A DNA stretch of 25,761 nt from a virus (IMGVR_UViG_3300035698_008883:1-25761), one strand, 5' to 3'. Shown: positions 7,828 through 15,199, numbered from the stretch's first letter. Translations and numbers: made by a program. The notes: a model not told the origin generated them from the letters alone.

Positions 7828-8211
7828 ATGAAAATCTACACAATAGGGTATTTAACCGGAATACGAACTAAGACGAATGCAAATCAACCCATTTTTACGC
7901 TTGCTAACATTGGAGAAAGCATCACTCTTCATCCTCCCCAATGTTTTTTGGCTAAGCGCGAAGCCGAAGCTCGTCTTAAATCTTTGGCTAATCCTAGTGC
8001 AGAATTGATTGAGCTTGAAGCCTCTCTTGGCGTAGCCATTGCAAAGCAGATGATTGCTGAGGGGTTGGAATTTATCATTAGTGATAAATTACGGGCAGCG
8101 ACTTTTGGCAATCAGCTATGGTATAAGCAAACAATTGATCCAAATTTAGGTCCCGGAGTAATCGATAAGGTTTTAGATGCAATTATACAAGCATGCAAAG
8201 AGCCAGACTAA
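7828..8211 (+). CDS. Unknown accessory protein
   Basis: This is a 127-residue protein with a strong AAGGAG ribosome-binding site before the ATG. It has a mixed alpha/beta look with an Ala/Glu-rich central helix (LAKREAEARLKSLANPSAEL). I see no motif or family. It is the last plus-strand gene before the terminator at 8236-8262, and base composition is more AT-rich than in the flanking phage genes. It is probably part of the small accessory cluster at 7131-8211. Confidence 0.6.
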   Translation: MKIYTIGYLTGIRTKTNANQPIFTLANIGESITLHPPQCFLAKREAEARLKSLANPSAELIELEASLGVAIAKQMIAEGLEFIISDKLRAATFGNQLWYKQTIDPNLGPGVIDKVLDAIIQACKEPD

Positions 8212-8235
8212 CCTCTATGGTTTGAATTGAAATAG

Positions 8236-8262
8236 AACCCCACCTTCGAGTGGGGTTTTTTT
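8236..8262 (+). terminator. Rho-independent terminator closing the early/accessory region
   Basis: A perfect 8-bp stem AACCCCAC/GTGGGGTT with loop CTTCGA is followed by seven Ts. The T tract is on the plus strand, so it stops rightward transcription. The minus-strand operon ends with its TAA inside the T tract (8261-8263), so the site separates two convergent operons. Confidence 0.88.
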
Positions 8263-8674
8263 ATCCCCTGAAGATCTCCAGGTGGATTGCTATGACGGTA
8301 TGTTTGGGGTCCTGGACAACCATCTCAGCAGTGATTTCCTCTGGCAGAAATGCCCAATCATTTTCATCTGTATCCTGGAAAGCCCGATTGGCTTTGAGGA
8401 GTCTGGCCAGGGAACCGGCAAGACTTAAATTGGTGTTGTCCTCACGATCATAGATCTGGCTGTCTACTGACGTAAGGATATCAAACTGATAGCTTTCTTC
8501 AATTGCAGCAGGATTCCCGTCAATAAGCATGATGTATGCGGCAGGGCTTTCTTTCCGAAGTTTGACAACATCCTTCACCTCTCCCCGATATGTGGCCACG
8601 GTTTTAAGGTTAGGTGTAGTTTGATCTTTGAAGGTTTCGATGTGAGCGACTAGAGCTAGTTGTGCCTTATCCAT
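8261..8674 (-). CDS. Mu gp37-like protein (DUF1834)
   Basis: This is a 137-residue protein from the ATG at 8674. I prefer that start to an in-frame ATG at 8692 because GGGGAG lies at good spacing upstream and it overlaps the preceding stop in the usual way. It looks like DUF1834 (Mu gp37), a small structural protein of the head-tail connector or tail region. The N-terminal helix (MDKAQLALVAHIETFKDQ) precedes alternating strands and YDREDNTNLSLAGSLARLLK. It is the last gene of the inverted operon. The exact virion role is not established to my knowledge. Confidence 0.78.
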   Translation of the reverse strand: MDKAQLALVAHIETFKDQTTPNLKTVATYRGEVKDVVKLRKESPAAYIMLIDGNPAAIEESYQFDILTSVDSQIYDREDNTNLSLAGSLARLLKANRAFQDTDENDWAFLPEEITAEMVVQDPKHTVIAIHLEIFRG

Positions 8675-9077
8675 TGAACCACTCCCCTGCAAATTTGCTA
8701 TCCTTGGCGGTCATGCGGATATCCTTTTCATCATCTGTATCCTCATCAGGTGTGGCATCAAATTCAAACTCGCCTTCCTTGTAGCGTTCCAGGAGTTTCA
8801 TGGCATCATCATAGTCTTTGAGGATCTGGGGTTTGTGTTCAAATTCAGCATCATCATGCTTGCGACCAAAGGCAATCTTTTTCACAATGGCCAGCAGGAT
8901 CTCATAGAGGTGATCTGTGAGCAGGGGTTCAGTTAAGTCCACCACATAGGCGGTCATCTTGTTTAAGGCTGAGTTAATCGCCGCTGTCACCAGGGCATCA
9001 ACAGCAGCTTCATCGTCACCCTCGAAGTAGCTTATATAGAGGGGGAAGTCTTGTTTGATTTTTTCTAAAGTGGTCAT
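8667..9077 (-). CDS. Mu gp36-like protein (DUF1320)
   Basis: This 136-residue protein resembles DUF1320 (Mu gp36), a probable head-tail connector component. The N-terminal half is helical (EAAVDALVTAAINSALNKMT, then HLYEILLAIVKKIAFGRKH), with an acidic, low-complexity tail (TPDEDTDDEKD). It overlaps gpG by 4 bases and the downstream gene by 8. The order gpG-gp36-gp37 within one operon supports a connector/tail-joining role. Confidence 0.8.
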   Translation of the reverse strand: MTTLEKIKQDFPLYISYFEGDDEAAVDALVTAAINSALNKMTAYVVDLTEPLLTDHLYEILLAIVKKIAFGRKHDDAEFEHKPQILKDYDDAMKLLERYKEGEFEFDATPDEDTDDEKDIRMTAKDSKFAGEWFNG

Positions 9078-9535
9078 TTGATTTCTCCTAATACTTCACT
9101 TAGATCCAGCTGGACCAGCTCAGCAACATTGCTTTGTTCGCCATCATTCAAGCCCCAGAACCGGCGCTTCACTTTTGATTTACCGGCTCCCATGATATTG
9201 TGATACCGTGAGATCCTGCGGTTGCGAGAGCCCCGGATATATACGGCCACTTTGCTGGAACTCCTTGACACGAGGTGATCAATGCCATGCATCATGCCAT
9301 CAATGTTATTGAACTCCAGGTTGACTGGATGCGTGGGCAGGTTCTCTTTTCTCCGACGTACAGCGTGACCTTCAGAGTAGTCCTGGAACTCATTACCATC
9401 GATATCCTTGCCCTCAGCTGTACGCTGTTTGATGAGGAAAGCAGCAGCCAGTCCCAGCTTCTCAAGCCGGGCTTTTTGTCCCAGGGATTTCAGTGCATCC
9501 CGGATTGGTTTTAGATGAGGCGTTTGCGTGGCCAT
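9074..9535 (-). CDS. G: Mu gpG-like virion morphogenesis (tail completion) protein
   Basis: This 153-residue protein fits the phage virion morphogenesis family (Mu gpG; related to P2 gpS), which acts in joining or finishing tails. It shows the basic N-terminal helix, a FQDYSEGHAVRRRKE stretch, and the family-typical KVKRRFWGLNDGE near residue 125. It overlaps the large terminase gene by 25 bases at its start and gp36 by 4 bases at its end, so all three are coupled. Confidence 0.85.
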   Translation of the reverse strand: MATQTPHLKPIRDALKSLGQKARLEKLGLAAAFLIKQRTAEGKDIDGNEFQDYSEGHAVRRRKENLPTHPVNLEFNNIDGMMHGIDHLVSRSSSKVAVYIRGSRNRRISRYHNIMGAGKSKVKRRFWGLNDGEQSNVAELVQLDLSEVLGEIK

Positions 9536-11040
9536 CTGCGTTGCTTCTGTGATTTGAATGAACCACTGCCATTTTTCAGGCTGATGTATTCATTTAGTTT
9601 CAGGTGTGCTGTTGCTTCAGAGTCCAAACCATCCAGGAAGCGGGGGTGCGGAGATCCGAATGAGAGATACCCTTTTTTGAACAGCTCAAAATCCTTGGTT
9701 TTTATTACCTCATCAGCATAAAGCAGCTTCCCGGTTTGATGGGGGTGAACCAGCGTTAAGCAGCGTTCCTCCTTACCATTACCGAATGAGCCCTTGAGCT
9801 GTTTGGCAGAGAATAACACAATGGGGATGGGTTGGTGCTTTTTCAACCAGTCCTTATAGTAGTTGTCTGCATAGTCCCATTGGGCAAAATCATTTTCAAA
9901 GAGGAGGGTAATCCAGTTGGGTATGTTATTGCGGAGTGCATCGATGTAATCAAAGACCTGTGGCCAGCCCTCTTTGCGCATGAACATATCCAGAACATAA
10001 TCCTTGCCATCAGAGCCCCGTCCCAGGGTGGTCATGGCTTTGTATGATGCAGCAGCTGAAGTTCCTCGTGATGGATCAAGAGCCGTGATAGCACCAATGA
10101 TTTGAATAGTATTAATGGCTACACCTCGAATCCAATCAGGATCAAATATTTCACCAATCTCAACCGGGTTATCCATGTAGTCACCATCCCAGACATGGGC
10201 GGGTAATCCAGCCTCTTTTTTATTCCAGTACGCTGTGGTATAGAGGGGGTGGCCTTTCCAGTTGGTTTTGTGCTTGGCATTGAGAGCTGGAAAGCTGAAA
10301 TAGTTTTTGGGGTGTTTGGTTCTCAGGGTGACAATGGGTGCATCGGGTGTGATGCCATTCCCCAGGACGTAGCTGACCCCTTCTGGCTCCATCTGTCCAG
10401 ATACTTCAGCTTCTATGTAATTGAGTACCTTGGCCACATGAATATCCGAATTGACATTGAGGGCACTGTATAGATCATCAGCAATGGAAATCACAAAGCG
10501 CCTGAAATGATCATCGTCTATAGAGCGAAGTCCGGTTTGTACTGAGGTGGCCACGATGTGAACATTGTTTATGATGTAGTGTCCCTTCTCATCCTGGATT
10601 ACTCTGGGAGCATAATCATACATGAGGGTTTTGTTGTTGGTAATCAGCCTGTAAATCTTGGCAGTCTTCTCCCTGGAGATCCCCAATGTCTCAGCACCAA
10701 TATTGACGACACCCCCACCAGAATGCACGACATGGCGAATGGCTTTGGCCACATAAACATAGGCAGATTTCCCACATTTGCGGTGGCCGGATAAATACCA
10801 CTCACCCTGATTTTTATGCTTAACCCATTTATGGAGATCATTGAATGGGCTAAAAAATATCTGGGGGAAATAGATTTGGCAGAATTTGAACTCATCAGCA
10901 TCCGCTTTGGCGCGTCTCTCTGCCTTTTTCTCAGGTGTCAGATCTGATTCAACATTTGACCCAACCAGCAGGTCATCAAGAAACTCCTCAAATCGGCGAT
11001 TCTGGGCGGTCAGTTGTTTATTGGGGGGATTTATCGACAC
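9511..11040 (-). CDS. Terminase large subunit (Mu gp28-like)
   Basis: This is the motor that packages phage DNA into the head and cuts it by the headful mechanism. It has 509 residues. The ATPase domain shows a Walker A-like GHRKCGKS at 85-92 and a hydrophobic strand ending in acidic residues, RFVISIADD (181-189), as Walker B. The RNase-H-like nuclease begins around ITALDPSRGTS with Asp322. It starts with GTG, preceded by GAGGTGG at good spacing. It lies downstream of the small terminase candidate, as in Mu, but on the minus strand here. Confidence 0.9.
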   Translation of the reverse strand: MSINPPNKQLTAQNRRFEEFLDDLLVGSNVESDLTPEKKAERRAKADADEFKFCQIYFPQIFFSPFNDLHKWVKHKNQGEWYLSGHRKCGKSAYVYVAKAIRHVVHSGGGVVNIGAETLGISREKTAKIYRLITNNKTLMYDYAPRVIQDEKGHYIINNVHIVATSVQTGLRSIDDDHFRRFVISIADDLYSALNVNSDIHVAKVLNYIEAEVSGQMEPEGVSYVLGNGITPDAPIVTLRTKHPKNYFSFPALNAKHKTNWKGHPLYTTAYWNKKEAGLPAHVWDGDYMDNPVEIGEIFDPDWIRGVAINTIQIIGAITALDPSRGTSAAASYKAMTTLGRGSDGKDYVLDMFMRKEGWPQVFDYIDALRNNIPNWITLLFENDFAQWDYADNYYKDWLKKHQPIPIVLFSAKQLKGSFGNGKEERCLTLVHPHQTGKLLYADEVIKTKDFELFKKGYLSFGSPHPRFLDGLDSEATAHLKLNEYISLKNGSGSFKSQKQRRWPRKRLI

Positions 11041-11057
11041 TTGCCACCTCGTGAGTT

Positions 11058-11086
11058 TTTAAACGGGGTTTAAACGCTTTTAAACG
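11058..11086. repeat. Three phased copies of TTTAAACG
   Basis: TTTAAACG occurs at 11058-11065, 11069-11076 and 11079-11086, that is at spacings of 11 and 10 bp, close to one helical turn. The array fills the gap between the small and large terminase genes and slightly overlaps the former's stop. It could be a binding array, perhaps for packaging initiation, but function is inference. Confidence 0.4.
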
Positions 11087-11556
11087 GAGTTCAGACCATG
11101 GAGGTTGAGTTGAGCATCCTTGAAGTCCTTGGAAATTTGAATCAGTCCTGGAGTGAGTAAATCTGGTTTTGTTTTCTGGATGAATTTCAGGAATTCTTCC
11201 AGCATGGAAAACATGGCGGGGATCTGACTCTTCTGAGATGAGATTTTCGTGAGTGAATTCAGGTATTTTGCCAGAGCATCGGCGGTTGAGTTGTCCTTGA
11301 TTCCATTATCAAGGAGTTCTGAGATTTTCTCCATGATCTTGGCCTCAATGGATCGAGGAGAAAGCTCTAGAATTTTGCGGTGTTGCCACTCTTTGCGAGC
11401 CTTCTCCCACTCACCGACTTTTGCCCACCTGGTAATCGTCTGCCAGCTGGGTTTGCCGTTCATGAGCAGGGCAATACTTCGGGGGGTCTTGCTTTCCTCG
11501 ATATAGAGCAGCTGACATTTCAGCCGCATGCTTTCAGAATAGTTTTTTCGTGCCAT
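11080..11556 (-). CDS. Putative terminase small subunit with helix-turn-helix
   Basis: This 158-residue basic protein has an N-terminal helix-turn-helix (about residues 8-50: LKCQLLYIEESKTPRSIALL, then PSWQTITRWAKVGEWEKAR), of the kind that starts many small terminase subunits, which recognise packaging sites. The C-terminal two thirds is helical and could oligomerise. It lies directly upstream of the large terminase, supporting this role (Mu gp27 position). Its start overlaps the last base of the portal gene. The specific family (DUF3486 or DUF1804) is not certain. Confidence 0.72.
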   Translation of the reverse strand: MARKNYSESMRLKCQLLYIEESKTPRSIALLMNGKPSWQTITRWAKVGEWEKARKEWQHRKILELSPRSIEAKIMEKISELLDNGIKDNSTADALAKYLNSLTKISSQKSQIPAMFSMLEEFLKFIQKTKPDLLTPGLIQISKDFKDAQLNLHGLNSV

Positions 11557-12665
11557 TAATAGCCACTCAGAGACCGGTCTTTTTTTAAGACCTCTTGACT
11601 GTCTGAAACCCTCAATCCCAGTTTGGCAAATTCGGAGGGGTCAACTTCACCTCCCAGATCTGCAAAGGACTGGATGATCTCCAGCTGGTCGGATATTGAA
11701 ACAGCATCTTTTTTGTCAATGACAAACTCAGGGGCTTCACCAACTCCAACATTACGAGACCAGATCATCTCCACCAGCTGCTGCATATATGGCTCGATGT
11801 AGTAGATGTCATCCAGGATAATGTCACGCTTGGCGTAATAGGTTGAGTTGTTTTCTCCTACCTGGAGTCCCGCTGAATTCTTTACCGCATTGGCATGACC
11901 AAGAATTGTAATAGCAAAGGCGGTATCACAAACGTCATTGAATTTGTCAAAGTCACCGGTTGTGCGGGCTGATTCTACTATCTCAATATCGGTATTGTTG
12001 GGCTTAATACCACGAGAACTGGAGGCAACTGCATTGACGGCTGTATTCAGCTCATCTATGATGGGTTGTTGTGCTCCAGGGGGATATGAACCCAGAATAA
12101 TTCCTTCTCCGAATCGCTCTAGGAAAGAGGCCCATGCTTCCAGGCCAAAGGTCTTGAGGATGTATTCACGCAGAACTGGAAGCAGGACAGGGATCTCATC
12201 ATTCAAGCATACCAGAGCGGTATCCTGGATCTCTTTGGTGGTTTTACCAAAGTCCAGGCGTAGCTCATCTTTGACAAATTTGAAATACTTATGAGGAAGC
12301 GGCTTGAATGAAACTGGGACTTGCCAACCGTCCACTATTTCCCATTCAAAGTCGATGACAGAAAAGCCTTTCAAGACACCCACCTGGATGGACTTGAATA
12401 GTTTTCTGGGTTTCAACTTCTTGATGATTTGGGAAATTCTGGCTGCATCATCTGCCCTGGTACCATGTGAAATTGTGAATTGTCGCTGGAACCCGGCTCG
12501 TCTCCCATTCAGGCATCCAAAAACTTGAGAGTCTGTTTCAGCGATATTCATCATCTCAATTAGATCTCGTGAATCTCCCCGCCTATAGGATTTATAGGCT
12601 CTATTATAGAAGCTGGGTGAGAACCGAACTACTGCATCGTGTATCTTTTCATTGACCTTTATCAT
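11556..12665 (-). CDS. Portal protein (Mu gp29-like, DUF935)
   Basis: This is the DUF935 portal, the dodecameric channel at the head vertex through which DNA passes. It has 369 residues from the ATG at 12665. The frame continues to an ATG at 12722 with GAGG upstream, but the extra 19 residues do not look like portal sequence and overlap a palindrome, so I prefer the shorter start although its own ribosome-binding site is poor. Typical features are an N-terminal helix, FEWEIVDGWQVPVSFKPLPHKYFKF near residues 107-131, LEAWASFLERFGEG, and the GENNSTYYAKRDI segment. It is the first gene of the inverted operon, followed by the terminase genes. Confidence 0.85.
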   Translation of the reverse strand: MIKVNEKIHDAVVRFSPSFYNRAYKSYRRGDSRDLIEMMNIAETDSQVFGCLNGRRAGFQRQFTISHGTRADDAARISQIIKKLKPRKLFKSIQVGVLKGFSVIDFEWEIVDGWQVPVSFKPLPHKYFKFVKDELRLDFGKTTKEIQDTALVCLNDEIPVLLPVLREYILKTFGLEAWASFLERFGEGIILGSYPPGAQQPIIDELNTAVNAVASSSRGIKPNNTDIEIVESARTTGDFDKFNDVCDTAFAITILGHANAVKNSAGLQVGENNSTYYAKRDIILDDIYYIEPYMQQLVEMIWSRNVGVGEAPEFVIDKKDAVSISDQLEIIQSFADLGGEVDPSEFAKLGLRVSDSQEVLKKDRSLSGY

Positions 12666-12710
12666 GACGCAAGTTAGACTTAGGTGAAATTTCCCCATCA
12701 AAGTAAAGGT

Positions 12711-12726
12711 TCGAATGTACATTCGA
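12711..12726. promoter_or_regulatory. Perfect 16-bp palindrome, candidate operator
   Basis: TCGAATGTACATTCGA is its own reverse complement over all 16 bases. It lies between the divergent portal and protease operons, just upstream of the preferred portal start. Position and symmetry suggest a site for a dimeric regulator controlling late genes. No protein is identified for it. Confidence 0.55.
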
Positions 12727-12737
12727 CCTCGGATAGT

Positions 12738-12770
12738 TGTGATAGGCTAAGCCCTTTGCCTAAAATCACA
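12738..12770. promoter_or_regulatory. Imperfect dyad with possible promoter before protease gene
   Basis: TGTGAT-AGGC at 12738-12747 pairs with GCCT-(AAA)-ATCACA at 12758-12770, leaving a 10-base loop. The same stretch holds a possible plus-strand promoter, TTGTGA (12737-12742), an 18-bp spacer and TAAAAT (12761-12766). If that is used, transcription would begin about at the GTG start at 12773. The promoter is a weak match; the dyad is directly visible. Confidence 0.4.
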
Positions 12771-12772
12771 GC

Positions 12773-13768
12773 GTGAAAAGAAAAACTACATACATCCGCA
12801 ACAACGACTCTCGGATTACACGGGGGACACTGAAGCCATCTCTGCGGTTCAATGCCACACCGGTTGAAGAACCCACTGAGGGCTTTATCAAGATCGCTCC
12901 CTTTGGTGACTTCCAAGGTCATCCCCAGGGCGGCTATGTTATGAGTAAAGAGCGAGCTGATGAGATGGTCAAGAACCATGGTATCATGGGCATTGATCTT
13001 CTTTTTGATTTTGATCATTCATCCCTCTGGGGTGAAACCAAAGCAGCTGGTTGGTCTGCCAACCTGGAAGCTCGTGATGACGGCTTGTATGTCAGTTATC
13101 CTGAATGGACCAAATCAGGTAAGGAAGCTATAGAGAATCGTGAATACCGGTATTTCTCACCGGTGTTTGATTTTATGGCTGAGGACCAGGAAGGCAAGAC
13201 AATCGGAGCCAGGTTCATTAGTGTTGCTTTGACAAACACCCCCTTCTTCGAGGGTCTGATAGATCCAGTGGGTAATTCATCAACTATGGAGAGTGATAAA
13301 ATGACTAAGAAACAATTAGAAAAATTGGGCTTGGATGAAAATGCCACTGAAGCTGAGATCGATGCTGCTTTAGATGCCCTTGAAGCCAAGGTGCCTGTTG
13401 AAGATCCAGAAGGTGAAGATCCAGAAGATGGGGAACCCACAGCCAATGCTCGCATGGATGCTCTGGAAAACCGTTTTGATAAACAGAACAAAGATGCAGC
13501 TGATTCCAAGGCTGAAGTCCTGGTAAACAGTGCCATCACCGAAGGCAAGATCCTGCCAGCTGATAAAGATATTTATATCAACTCAGCCAAGCTGGATTAT
13601 GACGCCACCAAAACCAAGCTGGAGGGATTGAAAGCCAATTCAGCCATGCCAAGTAAGCTGGCCACTCCTGGTGACGATGAGTTGGGTGGTAAGAAAGTAA
13701 ATAGCACTCAGGCTGCTGCAGACTTTTTCAAGGATGCTGGCCGTGCCCCAATAGGAAAGGCAAACTAG
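12773..13768 (+). CDS. I: Mu gpI-like prohead protease with C-terminal scaffold
   Basis: This 331-residue protein combines the prohead protease and scaffold, as in Mu I. The N-terminal half shows family features: FIKIAPFGDFQGHP, LLFDFDHSSLWGE (residues about 78-90, with an Asp-His pair), EYRYFSPVFDF and FISVALTNTPFF. The C-terminal half is charged, helical and Ala/Glu-rich, as expected of a scaffold. It starts with GTG without a clear ribosome-binding site, so the start is less certain. The next in-frame ATG is inside the conserved part. It precedes the major capsid gene by 2 bases. Confidence 0.85.
   Translation: MKRKTTYIRNNDSRITRGTLKPSLRFNATPVEEPTEGFIKIAPFGDFQGHPQGGYVMSKERADEMVKNHGIMGIDLLFDFDHSSLWGETKAAGWSANLEARDDGLYVSYPEWTKSGKEAIENREYRYFSPVFDFMAEDQEGKTIGARFISVALTNTPFFEGLIDPVGNSSTMESDKMTKKQLEKLGLDENATEAEIDAALDALEAKVPVEDPEGEDPEDGEPTANARMDALENRFDKQNKDAADSKAEVLVNSAITEGKILPADKDIYINSAKLDYDATKTKLEGLKANSAMPSKLATPGDDELGGKKVNSTQAAADFFKDAGRAPIGKAN
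13301..13768 (+). CDS. Candidate internal scaffold product (Mu gpZ-like)
   Basis: An in-frame ATG at 13301 (Met177, MTKKQLEKLG) follows GGAGAG at good spacing, exactly where the protease domain ends and the helical acidic region begins. In Mu, the scaffold Z is the C-terminal part of I made from an internal start. The same arrangement is likely here, giving a 155-residue scaffold. An alternative start is the ATG at 13286. This is inferred from the ribosome-binding site and the Mu precedent. Confidence 0.55.
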   Translation: MTKKQLEKLGLDENATEAEIDAALDALEAKVPVEDPEGEDPEDGEPTANARMDALENRFDKQNKDAADSKAEVLVNSAITEGKILPADKDIYINSAKLDYDATKTKLEGLKANSAMPSKLATPGDDELGGKKVNSTQAAADFFKDAGRAPIGKAN

Positions 13769-13770
13769 TC

Positions 13771-14706
13771 ATGAAACTAACACAAATTTCTCCCAGTGAT
13801 CCTGTAAGCATTCTTGCTTTAGAGGGTCTTTCTATGACTGCTCCGATTTTGGCAGACATGGAGTTTTATTCCAAGGCTGGTGCAGCTGATAGCATTAAAA
13901 AAGCTCGGAAAGCTGCTGCCAAAGCCAAGATCACCCGCTCTATAAATGAGGACAACGTTCCTGCAGCTCCTACCAACAGTTATGATCCAGTTGCAAAGAA
14001 GGTGGTTTCATTTGAGGCGATGGTCGATGTGGTGTTGGAAGATCGTGGCGAGGATCTTGAAACAGAACTTGCCCAGCAAACACGTCTTGAAGCAATTCAG
14101 GCCGGGTATCGGTTCCAGACCTTGTGTTTCACAGGTGATGTGGCTGGCGATGCTGAAGATTTCGACGGGTTCGAGAATCTAGTCCATGATGACTACACCA
14201 AGCAGGTGTCAACCAATGGAATTATTGTTCCTGTGGGAAATTCAGACGCGGTTATGGCTGCCCAAATGGTAGCCATCGAGGAACTCCAGAAGCTCTTTGC
14301 CATGATCCCTGGTGGAGCCAGTCATGCGTACATGAATGAGTATCTGAAGATTCGTATTCTGACAGTTGCAAAACACCTGGGGTATTATAGCCAATCAAAG
14401 GATGAGCTGGGTGCGGAGATCGAAAAGATTGGCAGCGTAATCATCCGTGGTGCAGGATATGCCGCTGATGGAACTCCCCTGCTTCCATTTGGTGATACTG
14501 TGGGCACCTCGGATATAACAAGTCCCATCTATACCACTCGCTGGGGTGAGGGCATCGACATGACCGCCCTGACTTCCAAGGGATTGGTTGGTCGCTATGC
14601 TGGCCAGGATGGAAACTTCCTTAAAAACAATGTCAATCTGGATATGGCCTTGGCCCTCCAGAACGACATGGCTTTGTATAAATCTGAAGGATGGAGACTG
14701 GTTTAA
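13771..14706 (+). CDS. T: Major capsid protein (Mu gpT-like)
   Basis: This 311-residue protein is close in length to Mu T (about 305) and follows the protease/scaffold gene as in Mu. It has an acidic-basic helical N-terminus (AGAADSIKKARKAAAKAKIT), a central FEAMVDVVLEDRG segment, the DFDGFENLV loop typical of HK97-type capsids, IPGGASHAYMNEYLKIRIL, and a C-terminal TTRWGEGIDM/GLVGR section. It would form the icosahedral shell. No strong ribosome-binding site is seen in the short gap, so it is probably coupled to the upstream gene. Confidence 0.87.
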   Translation: MKLTQISPSDPVSILALEGLSMTAPILADMEFYSKAGAADSIKKARKAAAKAKITRSINEDNVPAAPTNSYDPVAKKVVSFEAMVDVVLEDRGEDLETELAQQTRLEAIQAGYRFQTLCFTGDVAGDAEDFDGFENLVHDDYTKQVSTNGIIVPVGNSDAVMAAQMVAIEELQKLFAMIPGGASHAYMNEYLKIRILTVAKHLGYYSQSKDELGAEIEKIGSVIIRGAGYAADGTPLLPFGDTVGTSDITSPIYTTRWGEGIDMTALTSKGLVGRYAGQDGNFLKNNVNLDMALALQNDMALYKSEGWRLV

Positions 14707-14734
14707 TCCAGTCTCTATTCACACTGGAATAGAG
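14694..14734 (+). promoter_or_regulatory. Two overlapping, mutually exclusive hairpins after the capsid gene
   Basis: GAGACTGG/CCAGTCTC (14694-14701 with 14708-14715, loop TTTAAT including the capsid stop) is a perfect 8-bp stem. CTCTATTC/GAATAGAG (14713-14720 with 14727-14734, loop ACACTG) is a second perfect 8-bp stem that shares three bases with the first. No T tract follows. They may stabilise the capsid mRNA or tune the next gene, whose ribosome-binding site lies in the second stem. Confidence 0.5.
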
Positions 14735-14741
14735 GTTAGTC

Positions 14742-15125
14742 ATGGCTAAGAAATTCAAGGTTATCACACCAAACTCAAGCTTCACCGGTGTTCGGTGTGG
14801 TGTCAAGTTCAAGAATGGCTCTGCTGAGATCTCAAAGGCCAAAGCTGAAGTGATTCTCAAGAAGTATCCAAGCTATTCCTGTCCAGAGCTTGAAGACCAA
14901 ACCTCAGAAAATGAGAAGACTGGTCCAGAGCCCAAAAAGATTGAGGAGTACACAAAACAGATCCTCCTGGATACTGCCAAAGAGGTCATGGGTTGTGATT
15001 ACCTGGATCGTATGAACAAAGATGAGCTTGTTATAAACATCATTGATGATCTGGACCGACAAGAACTGGACAAACCTGAAATCAGAGCGGCGTTTCATGC
15101 CTACGCTCTGAGTCTTGAAAAATAA
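14742..15125 (+). CDS. Unknown head-region protein
   Basis: This is a 127-residue protein with AGAGG before its ATG. The N-terminal 45 residues form a small beta-rich unit (FKVITPNSSFTGVRCGVKFK, then GSAEISKAKAEVILKKYP) that resembles short phage proteins following capsid genes. The C-terminal part is acidic and helical, after a Pro/Glu-rich linker. In Mu the equivalent position is gp35. A capsid-associated or connector role is plausible by position but not shown. Confidence 0.6.
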   Translation: MAKKFKVITPNSSFTGVRCGVKFKNGSAEISKAKAEVILKKYPSYSCPELEDQTSENEKTGPEPKKIEEYTKQILLDTAKEVMGCDYLDRMNKDELVINIIDDLDRQELDKPEIRAAFHAYALSLEK

Positions 15126-15145
15126 ATACCCAACGTGACGGCGAG

Positions 15146-15182
15146 CGTGGTGGTGGGTTGCTTACTCCTTCCTGCCACCACG
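15146..15182 (+). promoter_or_regulatory. Stem-loop between head and lysis genes
   Basis: CGTGGTGG (15146-15153) pairs with CCACCACG (15175-15182) across a 21-base loop in the 74-bp gap before the lysis cassette. AAAAAC follows rather than Ts, so it is not a plain rightward terminator. It may be an mRNA boundary or processing element. Function is inferred from location only. Confidence 0.35.
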
Positions 15183-15199
15183 AAAAACTTTAAGGAACC

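Noticed and set aside
7146-8211. Toxin-antitoxin pair in the accessory patch
   Set aside because: The gene sizes are suitable but no toxin or antitoxin fold is visible and the genes have separate ribosome-binding sites and gaps.
8236-8262. Terminator acting on both strands
   Set aside because: The stem is symmetric, but the T tract exists only on the plus strand; the minus-strand side has CTATTTC, so leftward termination is not supported.
12738-12770. CRP-type binding site (TGTGA...TCACA)
   Set aside because: The arms match CRP half-sites but the spacing is far larger than the 6 bases CRP needs. Treated only as a dyad.
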